64,000 nt of DNA from assembly GCA_025210235.1 (NCBI GenBank), contig JAOASG010000003.1:1-64000 (forward strand), read 5' to 3'. The notes beneath the pieces were generated by a model. That model saw only the letters and a program-made list of their open reading frames with translations, had not been told where the DNA came from and did no database searches. Position 1 is the first letter of the stretch. Every line of letters begins with the position of its first letter. Source of the DNA: Vallitalea sp. Lineage in GTDB: Bacteria; Bacillota; Clostridia; Lachnospirales; Vallitaleaceae. Of this stretch, positions 18,196 through 26,024 are shown piece by piece. The position numbers were made by a program, and so were the translations under genes.

Positions 18196-19311
18196 ATGGA
18201 TTCAAGAATTGTAAAATTAGCTAAAATTCTTGTAAATTATTCTTGTAAAGTAAAAAAAGGAGATAAAGTTCTAATTAACCATATTGGACCTGCTACTACT
18301 CCTCTTGCTAAACAATTAATAAAAGAAGTATATGAAGTTGGTGGAATCCCATTTGTAAATTATGAAGACGAAATGATAAAAAGAGAACTTCTTTTAAACT
18401 GTACAAAAGAACAAATTGAGTTAATAGCAAAAAAAGATGCAACTCTTATGAAAGAAATGGATTGTTATATTGGCATAAGAGCATCTGATAACATAAATGA
18501 ACTAAGTGATGTTCCTACAGAAAATAGAAAACTATATGAGCAATATCATTTTGCTCCAGTTCATCATAAAATCCGTGTTCCAAAAACACGTTGGGTAGTT
18601 ATGAGATATCCTAACAACGCTATGGCTCAACTAGCTAATACTAGTCTAGAAAACTTTGAAGACTTTTATTTTGATGTGTGTACACTTGATTATGGAAAAA
18701 TGTCAGAAGCAATGGATAATCTTGTTGACCTTATGGAAAAAACAGACAAAGTAAGAATAGTAGGTGAAGGTACAGATTTATCCTTCTCTATTAAAGGGCT
18801 TCCTGCTATTAAATGTGATGGTCAACTTAACATTCCAGATGGCGAAGTATATACTGCACCTGTTAAAGATTCTGTAAATGGTAAAATAAGTTATAATACA
18901 CCTGCTGTATATCTTGGATATACTTATGAAAATATTACTTTTGAGTTTGAAAATGGAAAAATAGTTAATGCTACTGCTAATAATACTGAAAAAATTAATG
19001 ATGTTCTTAATACAGATGAAGGAGCAAGATATATTGGAGAATTTGCAATAGGTGTTAATCCATATATCCTTAATCCATTAAAAGATACATTATTTGATGA
19101 AAAAATAATGGGTAGTATTCATTTTACTCCTGGTAATTCATATGATAATTGTGACAATGGCAACCATTCTTCTATTCACTGGGATTTAGTTTACATTCAG
19201 ACACCTGAATTTGGTGGAGGAGAAATATATTTTGATGATGTACTCATCAGAAAAGATGGTAAATTTATTATCAAAGAACTTGAGTGTCTTAATCCAGAAA
19301 ATTTAAAATAA
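18196..19311 (+). CDS. M29-family aminopeptidase (AmpS/thermophilic aminopeptidase type)
   Basis: This 371-residue cytosolic metallo-aminopeptidase removes N-terminal residues from peptides. Family landmarks: KKGDKVLI and EAGGIPF-like EVGGIPFV near the N-terminus, MRYPNNAMAQLANTS, then the metal ligands in order: Glu in PDGEVYTAP, Glu in IGEFAIGVN, His in GSIHFTPGNSY, and His/Asp in SSIHWDLV. All are present, so it should be active. GGAGGAA precedes the ATG. It is apparently monocistronic and ends at the hairpin at 19322-19346. Confidence 0.9.
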   Translation: MDSRIVKLAKILVNYSCKVKKGDKVLINHIGPATTPLAKQLIKEVYEVGGIPFVNYEDEMIKRELLLNCTKEQIELIAKKDATLMKEMDCYIGIRASDNINELSDVPTENRKLYEQYHFAPVHHKIRVPKTRWVVMRYPNNAMAQLANTSLENFEDFYFDVCTLDYGKMSEAMDNLVDLMEKTDKVRIVGEGTDLSFSIKGLPAIKCDGQLNIPDGEVYTAPVKDSVNGKISYNTPAVYLGYTYENITFEFENGKIVNATANNTEKINDVLNTDEGARYIGEFAIGVNPYILNPLKDTLFDEKIMGSIHFTPGNSYDNCDNGNHSSIHWDLVYIQTPEFGGGEIYFDDVLIRKDGKFIIKELECLNPENLK

Positions 19312-19321
19312 GTTAAAGTTG

Positions 19322-19346
19322 GGAGGTAATTTCGTTATTTACCTCC
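19322..19346 (+). terminator. Terminator after the M29 aminopeptidase gene
   Basis: GGAGGTAA (19322-19329) pairs with TTACCTCC (19339-19346) and is followed by TTTAAATTTAA. The T run is short, so efficiency is uncertain. Confidence 0.6.
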
Positions 19347-19431
19347 TTTAAATTTAATGTTTATCTATATATTTATTTCCACCGTTTTAGTGCTATAAAA
19401 TATCATTCATTATTTTTATAGCTTCATCTAC

Positions 19432-20325
19432 TTATAAACTTTGCAACATTTTTTGCAGTTTATTTTTTAGTGTATCTTTTATATATACTGGCTCTAAAAT
19501 TTTAATATCAGCCCCAAAGGATATTATATAGTTATATAATCCTTCATCTTCTGTCGACTGAAAAATCACTTCATAAGAACCATCCTTATTCTGTTTAATA
19601 TTATTAAACTCTTCATATACTCTATGCTTTAAATTAGGCGATATTATTACTTTTAAAGTAACTGTGTTAGTTGTCTTAAAAGATAAATCAAGATTGCTTA
19701 TGTTGTAATCTTCTCTTTGAAAAATATAATTTGTAACTTTGATATTCTTTATTCTATATATCTTAAAAACTCTATAATCCTTTCTTAATAAACAATACCC
19801 TATTAGATACCAACTTTTTTCTTTAAAAACTAATTTTAATGGGTTAACAGTTCTTATTGATTTGTTACCATATAAATTAGTATATTCTAAGATAATACTT
19901 TTATTATTGGTTAAAGCATATTTTAAATCTTCAAATTTATTTTTTTCATCTTTAGAACTTCCCCAATATGAAAAATCAACTTCAATCCAGTTATCATTGC
20001 TCTTATTAAATAATGTTTTTAATTTTAAAAGAGCACTATCTACATCTTCATATTTTGTAGTTTTCATAATTTCTAAACCAAAAAGAACCTTATTTTGTTC
20101 TTCTTCTGATAATAATGACTTATCTACTTTAAAACTATCAAGTAATCCTATTCCCCCACCCTTTCCCTTACTAGTATAAATAGGGACTCCTGCCATAGAC
20201 AAACTTTCAATATCTCTATATATTGTTCTGGTTGACACCTCAAATAATTCAGATAGCTCTTTAGCTGTTACTTTTTCTTTGTTTAGTAATATATATACCA
20301 TTTGAAACAACCTATAAACTTGCAT
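19432..20325 (-). CDS. HTH/WYL-domain transcriptional regulator (YafY type)
   Basis: 297 residues: an N-terminal DeoR-like winged helix (VTAKELSELFEVSTRTIYRDIESLSMAGVP, about residues 15-50), a glycine-rich wing (TSKGKGGGIGLL), a WYL domain at about 130-200 containing KEKSWYLIGYCLLRKDYRVFKIYRI, and a C-terminal extension domain. WYL proteins sense nucleic-acid-like or other ligands and control transport, repair or defence genes. The ATG at 20325 is preferred over an upstream GTG because GGTGG is 9 bases before it. It is monocistronic; no obvious target neighbours it. Confidence 0.9.
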   Translation of the reverse strand: MQVYRLFQMVYILLNKEKVTAKELSELFEVSTRTIYRDIESLSMAGVPIYTSKGKGGGIGLLDSFKVDKSLLSEEEQNKVLFGLEIMKTTKYEDVDSALLKLKTLFNKSNDNWIEVDFSYWGSSKDEKNKFEDLKYALTNNKSIILEYTNLYGNKSIRTVNPLKLVFKEKSWYLIGYCLLRKDYRVFKIYRIKNIKVTNYIFQREDYNISNLDLSFKTTNTVTLKVIISPNLKHRVYEEFNNIKQNKDGSYEVIFQSTEDEGLYNYIISFGADIKILEPVYIKDTLKNKLQKMLQSL

Positions 20326-20386
20326 CAATATCACCACCTATAACTATTATATCATATATTAAAAACGACTAAGTCACAAAAAAAAA

Positions 20387-20403
20387 TCTACCTAAATGGT
20401 AGA
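20387..20403 (-). terminator. Terminator of the 42-residue membrane protein gene
   Basis: On the minus strand TCTACC-ATTTA-GGTAGA is followed by a run of nine T residues. It begins one base after the stop codon. Confidence 0.85.
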
Positions 20404-20532
20404 CTAAGCATTAGCTTCTGCTATAAAAATTAAAAGTAAAACCCCTGTAAGCACTATCCAAAATACGCGCTCTTTGTTGTTTTCATTAAGCCATTTATTA
20501 GCATTTCCATCTTTGCAACGTGATCTTCCCAT
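20404..20532 (-). CDS. 42-residue small membrane protein (paralogue A)
   Basis: A polar N-terminus (MGRSRCKDGNANKWLNENNK) is followed by one hydrophobic helix (VFWIVLTGVLLLIFIAEANA), so the peptide is predicted to be a single-span membrane protein. The ribosome binding site is GGGGGAAC. The bases from TATTAGTATTGGGGGAAC through the start codon are identical in the paralogue at 22306-22422, and the promoter is conserved too. A terminator follows directly. The paired conservation of promoter, leader, N-terminal MG, central KKE/NKE-x-FW and hydrophobic C-terminus argues that both are real genes. The function is unknown. Confidence 0.75.
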   Translation of the reverse strand: MGRSRCKDGNANKWLNENNKERVFWIVLTGVLLLIFIAEANA

Positions 20533-20569
20533 ACACGTTCCCCCAATACTAATATGTCTTATATATATT

Positions 20570-20598
20570 ATGTTATCATATTATTCGACTAAAATCAA
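20570..20598 (-). promoter_or_regulatory. Promoter of small membrane protein A
   Basis: TTGATT (20598-20593), 17 bases, TAACAT (20575-20570) with an extended TGA before the -10. The spacer contains GTCGAATAATATG, also present in the promoter of the paralogue. Confidence 0.65.
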
Positions 20599-20643
20599 GC
20601 AAAATTCCTTTTGTATATATAAAAATGTTTTTTCATTAATAAT

Positions 20644-20663
20644 AAGCAAAATATATTTTGCTT
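20644..20663 (-). terminator. Hairpin after the DUF1287 gene
   Basis: AAGCAAAATATATTTTGCTT is a perfect 20-base palindrome directly after the DUF1287 stop codon. It lacks a strong T run, so it may be an mRNA-stabilising hairpin or a weak terminator. Confidence 0.5.
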
Positions 20664-20668
20664 CCCCT

Positions 20669-21361
20669 TTATTTTATCTCAACATTTTTAAATCTAAAAT
20701 GCCCTATAATCATATCTTTTCTGCTCCAAATAATAAGTTTATCTTCTTCCCTTGGAAAATCATATGAATTATGAATAATATAAGGTATACCATCTTTTCT
20801 TCTTTTATCTGATATTATTGCAATATGATAAGGATGAGCTAATACTACTATATCCCCACCTTGCCACTCCTTTAGAATATCTATATCATAAGGTACAATA
20901 TCTGTCGTAAGATTTGTCATATACTTTTTCAAAAAAACCAATTGATTTCTTACTCTTCTAAAATCAATATTACTATCAATTTTATCTATTCTTGGATAAT
21001 CATTCACGTTTAAAATTATGTCTTTATCCATATTATTTTTTAATGAATAACCTGCATTTTGAAAAGCTCTCCATATTACATCTGTACAAACTCCCTCACC
21101 TTCTGGGGGATATCCTCCTGAATAGTATTCGCTTTTATATCTAGTATGATTTTTTATTTCTTCTCTAGCGCCTTCCAAAATATCTTTTTGATCATTTATA
21201 CCATCACTATCTAAATCATTTGTACAAACTAGTGTTTCTACCTTAATGCTAGGTCTAAATGTATAAAATACATCATTGTGTTTTATTACATTAAATACTC
21301 CTAACGAAATAGTTAAAATAAGCACTAAAAATATTATTAATTTTAATTTCTTTCCCATCAT
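20669..21361 (-). CDS. DUF1287 family exported protein
   Basis: 230 residues with an N-terminal signal or anchor helix (LKLIIFLVLILTISLGVFNV). The DUF1287 core, an NlpC/P60-like fold, includes GVCTDVIWRAF with the candidate nucleophile Cys, AHPYHIAIISDKR with the candidate His, and IIHNSYDFPREED. The enzymatic activity of the family is not established as far as I know. The ATG at 21361 follows AGAGGATAAG; a longer frame to 21430 has no ribosome binding site. Leftward and monocistronic, it lies between the two small membrane-protein paralogues, together with pcp on the other strand. Confidence 0.85.
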   Translation of the reverse strand: MMGKKLKLIIFLVLILTISLGVFNVIKHNDVFYTFRPSIKVETLVCTNDLDSDGINDQKDILEGAREEIKNHTRYKSEYYSGGYPPEGEGVCTDVIWRAFQNAGYSLKNNMDKDIILNVNDYPRIDKIDSNIDFRRVRNQLVFLKKYMTNLTTDIVPYDIDILKEWQGGDIVVLAHPYHIAIISDKRRKDGIPYIIHNSYDFPREEDKLIIWSRKDMIIGHFRFKNVEIK

Positions 21362-21607
21362 CTTATCCTCTTTAATCTTATTTATACATTTAATTACATA
21401 ACTCTCTTCCATCATACCTTGTATATGCATAATTAGATTTTCCTATAAAATAAGAAATCCTCTCAAGGTTTGATGTATTAATATAATTAGTATACCCTAT
21501 ATCATTCATAAAATATAGTAATTACTGTTTTTGTCATTTCCATATAATCAAAATATATGATAAAATCATATTTATTCAAGCATTCAATTTTTTAAGGAGG
21601 TTTTCCC

Positions 21608-22252
21608 ATGAAGAAAGTATTGCTAACAGGCTTCAATCCCTTTGGAGGAGAAAAAATAAATCCCGCTCTCGAAGCTGTTAAATTGATCAAAGACGATATT
21701 TGTGGCTATAAAATTGTGAAATTAGAAATTCCAACTGTTTTTAAAAAATCTATAGACACTTTGAAATCTGCTATTATAAATGAAAATCCAGATATAGTAA
21801 TTTGTATTGGTCAAGCTGGCGGAAGATATGAAATTTCTGTTGAAAGAGTCGCAATCAATTTAGATTCTGCTAGAATACCAGATAATGAAGGAAATAAACC
21901 AATAGATATCCCAATATTTGAAGACGGGCAAAATGCCTATTTTTCTAATTTACCTATTAATGCAATGGTAAAAAAAATGTTAGACAATGATATTCCCTCA
22001 TCAATTTCAAATACAGCTGGTACATTTGTTTGCAATCATATTATGTATGGATTACTATACCTCATAGAAAAAGAATTCCCTAATATAAAAGGTGGATTTA
22101 TACATGTACCATTTCTTCCAAAACAAGTAATAGGCAGAAGTAATATGCCTTATATGTCATTAGAAACTATAATAAAAGGATTAGAACATTGTATTGAAAC
22201 AGCTATTAAATATAATACAGATATTTGCTATTCTTTAGGGAAGACTTGCTAA
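21608..22252 (+). CDS. pcp: Pyroglutamyl-peptidase I
   Basis: This 214-residue cysteine peptidase (family C15) removes N-terminal pyroglutamate. The whole triad is visible: Glu79 in [10 protein letters not shown], Cys142 in [17 protein letters not shown] and His166 in [10 protein letters not shown]. The N-terminus [17 protein letters not shown] is the family signature. The length is normal. AAGGAGG precedes the ATG. It is monocistronic. Confidence 0.96.
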   Translation: MKKVLLTGFNPFGGEKINPALEAVKLIKDDICGYKIVKLEIPTVFKKSIDTLKSAIINENPDIVICIGQAGGRYEISVERVAINLDSARIPDNEGNKPIDIPIFEDGQNAYFSNLPINAMVKKMLDNDIPSSISNTAGTFVCNHIMYGLLYLIEKEFPNIKGGFIHVPFLPKQVIGRSNMPYMSLETIIKGLEHCIETAIKYNTDICYSLGKTC

Positions 22253-22284
22253 TTGATACTTAATTTAATAATAAAAAAAAGAAA

Positions 22285-22307
22285 AAGTCTACTAAAATAG
22301 TAGACTT
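22285..22307 (-). terminator. Terminator of small membrane protein B
   Basis: AAGTCTACTA pairs with TAGTAGACTT around a three-base loop. On the minus strand it is followed by a long T-rich run. Sequence and position resemble the terminator of paralogue A. Confidence 0.8.
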
Positions 22308-22422
22308 ATAAAAATGATTGAAAAATAAAAATCAAAATTAAAACTCCGAGTAATATGCCCCAAAATCTGCCTTCTTTCTTGTCATTATCAAGCAACTCAT
22401 TAGTATAACGTAATTTTCCCAT
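22306..22422 (-). CDS. 38-residue small membrane protein (paralogue B)
   Basis: A polar N-terminus (MGKLRYTNELLDNDKKEG) is followed by one hydrophobic helix (FWGILLGVLILIFIF). The ATG at 22422 has the same GGGGGAACGTGT leader as paralogue A; an in-frame upstream extension to 22497 lies in the untranslated leader and is not conserved. Compared with A, the leader has about 55 extra bases containing an AAAGC/GCTTT hairpin, between the conserved promoter (22514-22542) and the conserved leader. The function is unknown. Confidence 0.75.
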   Translation of the reverse strand: MGKLRYTNELLDNDKKEGRFWGILLGVLILIFIFQSFL

Positions 22423-22513
22423 ACACGTTCCCCCAATACTAATATGTCTGATTAATTTACAAAAAGCAAATTGCTTAGCTTTCTGAAAAATAATCATCTG
22501 CTTTATATATAAT

Positions 22514-22542
22514 ATGTTACCATATTATTCGACCAATTTCAA
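22514..22542 (-). promoter_or_regulatory. Promoter of small membrane protein B
   Basis: TTGAAA (22542-22537), 17 bases, TAACAT (22519-22514). The spacer GGTCGAATAATATGG nearly matches the spacer of paralogue A, an unusual degree of conservation for an ordinary spacer. Confidence 0.65.
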
Positions 22543-22613
22543 GTAAATTTGGCTAATAATTACAAAAATCTATACACGACGTCTTTGTACAGTTTAAATT
22601 ATTATGACCCAAT

Positions 22614-25406
22614 CTATTCATATATTAATATAGCTTGTCTCCCTATACTCTCCCATCCAGCTTTAAAATCACTAATTAATTTTTTAGTAAGTTTATTTTT
22701 TGATGGATCATTAAAATAAATATATTTGTCATCAAACCCTACAACAAGTACAGAGTGCTCTGTATACGTTGCTTCTATTATACCACTAGGCGTATTCCAT
22801 TGTTGTATAGATGATTTTGGTACTTTTTTATATATATTAGGAGATATTACCCAAACAGGTTTTCCTATACCTACATAATATAGAACATGTTCAAAATTAC
22901 AACCAGATATATTAAGAATATTTCCCGGTAAATAGTTTTCTGCTAATTTCGCTATAGGTTCATTATACACTCCATATCCTTTATTAGTAGCTTTCTCCAT
23001 ATCCCCAACAAATCCTTCATGCGCATTCCCAAAATTTATCATCCCATCAATTATTTTATATGGTGTTTCATCTTTACCAATTTCATTAGCTAATTGTAAT
23101 TTGTCTAATCTATAGGGTAGATAATAATTAAGTAACATAGTAAGACTAGTAACTTCACAACCTCTTATAAGTTCAGGTTTTTGAGGTATTACTGGTATCC
23201 CCTTTATCATTGCATAATCAATTTTTTTATTCTTATAAACTATCTTGTTTTTATTATTAGAAAGTGCTTTTATCACAAAATCAATACTATTTGGGTATTC
23301 CAATGCATCTGAAATACTGTCATATAAGCCTATTATTTTCCCCTTACTTATAACTTTATAAATTTCTCTATAATTATTATCTTTAAATTCAATATCTTTA
23401 TTAGTTTTATTTATTCTTTTAATATTATATGTACTTATATCATTATCATTAATATTTAAATTACTATTTTTTATATTATTATTTTCTTTATTATTTAATA
23501 TCACAGTATCATATCCATATGGCAATTTAACTCTATCTATCTTATATAAGTTGTCTTCTTCTAATGTGTTAATAACAAATTCTTCTTCTTTTAGCAATTT
23601 AATATTAACTTTTGAATATCTAGCATTAGAGTTTAAATACTTTTCTACTTTAACAGATGATACTTTAATACCTTGTTCATATAAATTAATATTTTTATAA
23701 TAGTTACCCTTTTTAGGAATATATTCCTTAATTACTTTTCCTTCTGAATTTAATACTTGTATTTTTGAATATAAATATGTAACGTCACCATCTAATTCCT
23801 CTATTGTTTGTTTTAGATCATAATATGCAATAATAAAATAATCTTTCAAACTCCCTATTATAGTAGAGTTATATTTCTCATCTCTAATTTCTAACTTATT
23901 AATTTTATTCTCACTAATAATTACTCCATTAACATCTTTATTCTTATTTTTTTTAGTATCCCAAAACATTGCTTTTTTATCTTTAGAAATATATATTTTC
24001 TTTTTATCTATCGGTAGTGAATTAATTATATTCGTATAATCTCCATTTATGAAGTCAAATTTATATAAACTACCTTTTAACATAAGATACATATATTGAT
24101 TGCTTTCTGGTACATACATATAATCACTTAAGTAATAATCTAACTCACTAAACTCGTAAGGCAAATGAATAAATCCTATATTTTTATTTTCCTTATTAAT
24201 ATAATTGAATTGGTATAATGAAACTCCATTACTTCCTTGATTATCTTGTATATTCATATATCCATAAACACTATACGTAATATTGCCATCATTATCTAAA
24301 TTTATTATTTTTATGTTATGTGCATTATAGTTATCTACAATATAATCACTGTCTAATTTATCAAAACCGAATATTTTGAGTACCCTATTATTAGTTTTAT
24401 CAAATAACCATAATTGCTTATTTCTAACAAAAGATAGAAATCTTTTATTATTTGATTGTTTTTGCTCTAGAATAAATTTTTCAGAACCTGAACCCATATT
24501 TATGAAATTATTTTCTTCATTATAAAAAACATCTCTTTTAGTAGTACCCACTCTTTCAAATGAATCAATTGAAGCTTGATTATTTCCTCTAAAAATATAT
24601 CTCTCTGTAAAATCCCAATAATCAAATTCATGATTATGCCTAACAGCAATAGTATAAGTCATTTCTACTTCATATCGATTATCCATATTATTAATATTTG
24701 TTATTTTTATAATAGGCTCGTTCATTTTTATAATATCTTTATTAAAATTCCATATAATATTATTCATACTTGATAAATTATTAACTTGGCTAAAAGTATC
24801 TTGTTTATTAGTCCCACTACCTTTAATTAGTTTATTAATTGTATTGGTATCTTTGTTAAACGTAGCTTTGTGAAAATCATTTGTAATCTTATTTATATCA
24901 TCAATAATATCATTGTTATCATAATAAAAATGCTGATAATAATTAAAAGTAGTTCCTCCTTTTTTGTTATACGTAATATTTAATATATATGGAAACTCTG
25001 ATTTTTCCATAGTAGGTATTAAAATTTTAGCTACTATATATTCATCTTTTATAGAAATATTACTTTTACTAATTGTGCTACTCTTTATTATATGTCCATC
25101 TATAGGATTAATTATTTGGTACGAAATATTGCTAAATTCTATATAGTTCATAATATAAATTTCTACAATTTCATCTGCACTATAATTAGTATAACTATCT
25201 CCTGTTAAACTACTAATTTTAGATTTATAGGGATACATTACATTATATAATATACCATTTTTATAGTTACTCATAATTGGATAATTATCTAAACCCTTTG
25301 ATACAGTTGGTAATATGTCAATTTCTTTTGCACCAATAAATTTAAATGCAACCAACATTGATAATAAAATAGTAAGTAATATTAGTTTAAATCCTATTTT
25401 TTTCAC
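22614..25406 (-). CDS. Large exported protein with C-terminal C39-like peptidase domain
   Basis: 930 residues. It begins with a signal peptide or anchor (IGFKLILLTILLSMLVAFKFIGA). The middle 650 residues are Asn/Tyr/Lys-rich beta sequence containing short repeats such as IYISKDKKAMFWDTKKN and FLSFVRNKQLWLFDKTN, suggestive of a propeller. The last 195 residues are a Peptidase_C39_2 domain with candidate Cys750 (LIRGCEVTS), His884 (TEHSVLVVGFDD) and Asp900 (YFNDPS). It probably cleaves or remodels peptides outside the cell. It is monocistronic, with no adjacent transporter or bacteriocin precursor. Confidence 0.85.
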   Translation of the reverse strand: MKKIGFKLILLTILLSMLVAFKFIGAKEIDILPTVSKGLDNYPIMSNYKNGILYNVMYPYKSKISSLTGDSYTNYSADEIVEIYIMNYIEFSNISYQIINPIDGHIIKSSTISKSNISIKDEYIVAKILIPTMEKSEFPYILNITYNKKGGTTFNYYQHFYYDNNDIIDDINKITNDFHKATFNKDTNTINKLIKGSGTNKQDTFSQVNNLSSMNNIIWNFNKDIIKMNEPIIKITNINNMDNRYEVEMTYTIAVRHNHEFDYWDFTERYIFRGNNQASIDSFERVGTTKRDVFYNEENNFINMGSGSEKFILEQKQSNNKRFLSFVRNKQLWLFDKTNNRVLKIFGFDKLDSDYIVDNYNAHNIKIINLDNDGNITYSVYGYMNIQDNQGSNGVSLYQFNYINKENKNIGFIHLPYEFSELDYYLSDYMYVPESNQYMYLMLKGSLYKFDFINGDYTNIINSLPIDKKKIYISKDKKAMFWDTKKNKNKDVNGVIISENKINKLEIRDEKYNSTIIGSLKDYFIIAYYDLKQTIEELDGDVTYLYSKIQVLNSEGKVIKEYIPKKGNYYKNINLYEQGIKVSSVKVEKYLNSNARYSKVNIKLLKEEEFVINTLEEDNLYKIDRVKLPYGYDTVILNNKENNNIKNSNLNINDNDISTYNIKRINKTNKDIEFKDNNYREIYKVISKGKIIGLYDSISDALEYPNSIDFVIKALSNNKNKIVYKNKKIDYAMIKGIPVIPQKPELIRGCEVTSLTMLLNYYLPYRLDKLQLANEIGKDETPYKIIDGMINFGNAHEGFVGDMEKATNKGYGVYNEPIAKLAENYLPGNILNISGCNFEHVLYYVGIGKPVWVISPNIYKKVPKSSIQQWNTPSGIIEATYTEHSVLVVGFDDKYIYFNDPSKNKLTKKLISDFKAGWESIGRQAILIYE

Positions 25407-25440
25407 GGTTTCACATCCTTGTTATATGTAAAGCTTATAG

Positions 25441-25544
25441 GTAATTGCAAAACTAAGGATTTTAATTCTTCACATACAATATGTAGTTCTGGAATTCAAC
25501 ATATTGTATTAAAAAATCAACTGAATGTAGTTTTACAATTACTC
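25441..25544. repeat. Dispersed inverted repeat, GTAATTGCAAAACT family
   Basis: The left end GTAATTGCAAAACTA is complementary to the right end TAGTTTTACAATTAC. The centre has ACATACAATATGTA and ACATATTGTAT. Layout and internal words match the copy at 8875. Shorter members occur at 30755-30820, 44133-44158 and 54754-54792. Confidence 0.7.
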
Positions 25545-25620
25545 ATATGTAATATGTAGTGGTTAGTTACTTACATTTTATCATATTTCTATATGTTGGA
25601 ACAATAAATTTATATAAGAT

Positions 25621-25682
25621 TCAGCCGTTTAAACATGGACGTTTAATCTGCTGCCCGTAATATTACCCTATCCTATATACGC
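25621..25682. repeat. Half copy of the ATGGAC-loop repeat
   Basis: TTTAAACATGGACGTTTAAT forms the hairpin with loop ATGGAC, then CTGCTG, then TAATATTACCCTATCC and TATACGC. It matches the right 60 bp of the full element at 36243-36352 and starts at the same internal point as the copy at 58497. Confidence 0.7.
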
Positions 25683-25714
25683 ACAAGCCAAAATTTCTTA
25701 GCAGAGATAAGCAT

Positions 25715-25750
25715 GTAAAAAGAGAATCTAAAAAGATATTCTCTTTTTAC
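25715..25750 (-). terminator. Terminator after the 60-residue basic protein gene
   Basis: GTAAAAAGAGAAT pairs with ATTCTCTTTTTAC around a 10-base loop, with T runs on both strands. It lies directly after the stop codon of the gene at 25758. Confidence 0.85.
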
Positions 25751-25757
25751 ATTCTCC

Positions 25758-25940
25758 TTAATTTATATAGAAATCCTCATCAATAATTTTAAACCAATCG
25801 TTTTTATTTTTTTTCTTTGATTTAATTTTAGTTTTATGTGTAAACTCTTTGATTTCTCGTGTTTTCCCCCTAATTTTATTATTATGTCTTATTGTCCTTT
25901 GTTCTTTATCTAGCTCTTTTACAACCTCTTTTCTATGCAT
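25758..25940 (-). CDS. 60-residue highly basic protein, function unknown
   Basis: The product is Lys/Arg-rich throughout (KEQRTIRHNNKIRGKTR, KTKIKSKKKNKNDWFK) with an acidic aromatic C-terminus (DEDFYIN). GGAGG lies 10 bases before the ATG and a strong terminator follows, so expression is plausible. It has no membrane segment; binding to nucleic acid or to an anionic polymer is possible but unproven. It is not recognised as a known family. Confidence 0.55.
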   Translation of the reverse strand: MHRKEVVKELDKEQRTIRHNNKIRGKTREIKEFTHKTKIKSKKKNKNDWFKIIDEDFYIN

Positions 25941-26024
25941 CCCTTGCTTTCCTCCATAATAATTAATTCTTTAGGTAATTGCAGAACTCATTAATAACGT
26001 TTATCTATAAAATCCCCCCAATAA

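Larger units (their letters stand above)
25407..25757. other. Repeat-filled gene-free interval
   Basis: This 350-base gap consists largely of two different dispersed repeats (25441-25544 and 25621-25682) followed by a terminator (25715-25750). No ORF is supported. Confidence 0.7.

Noticed and set aside
20474..20767. 97-codon rightward frame opposite the DUF1287 and small membrane protein genes
   Set aside because: It is antisense to two supported genes and a promoter, has no ribosome binding site and no plausible protein composition.
22423..22497. Longer start (63 residues) for small membrane protein B
   Set aside because: The extension lies in the leader, has no ribosome binding site and is absent from paralogue A, whereas the inner ATG shares its GGGGGAAC leader with the paralogue.
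25621..25682. Intrinsic terminator at TTTAAACATGGACGTTTAA
   Set aside because: No T run follows, and the same sequence recurs at two other loci in a longer shared unit, so a repeat is the better explanation.
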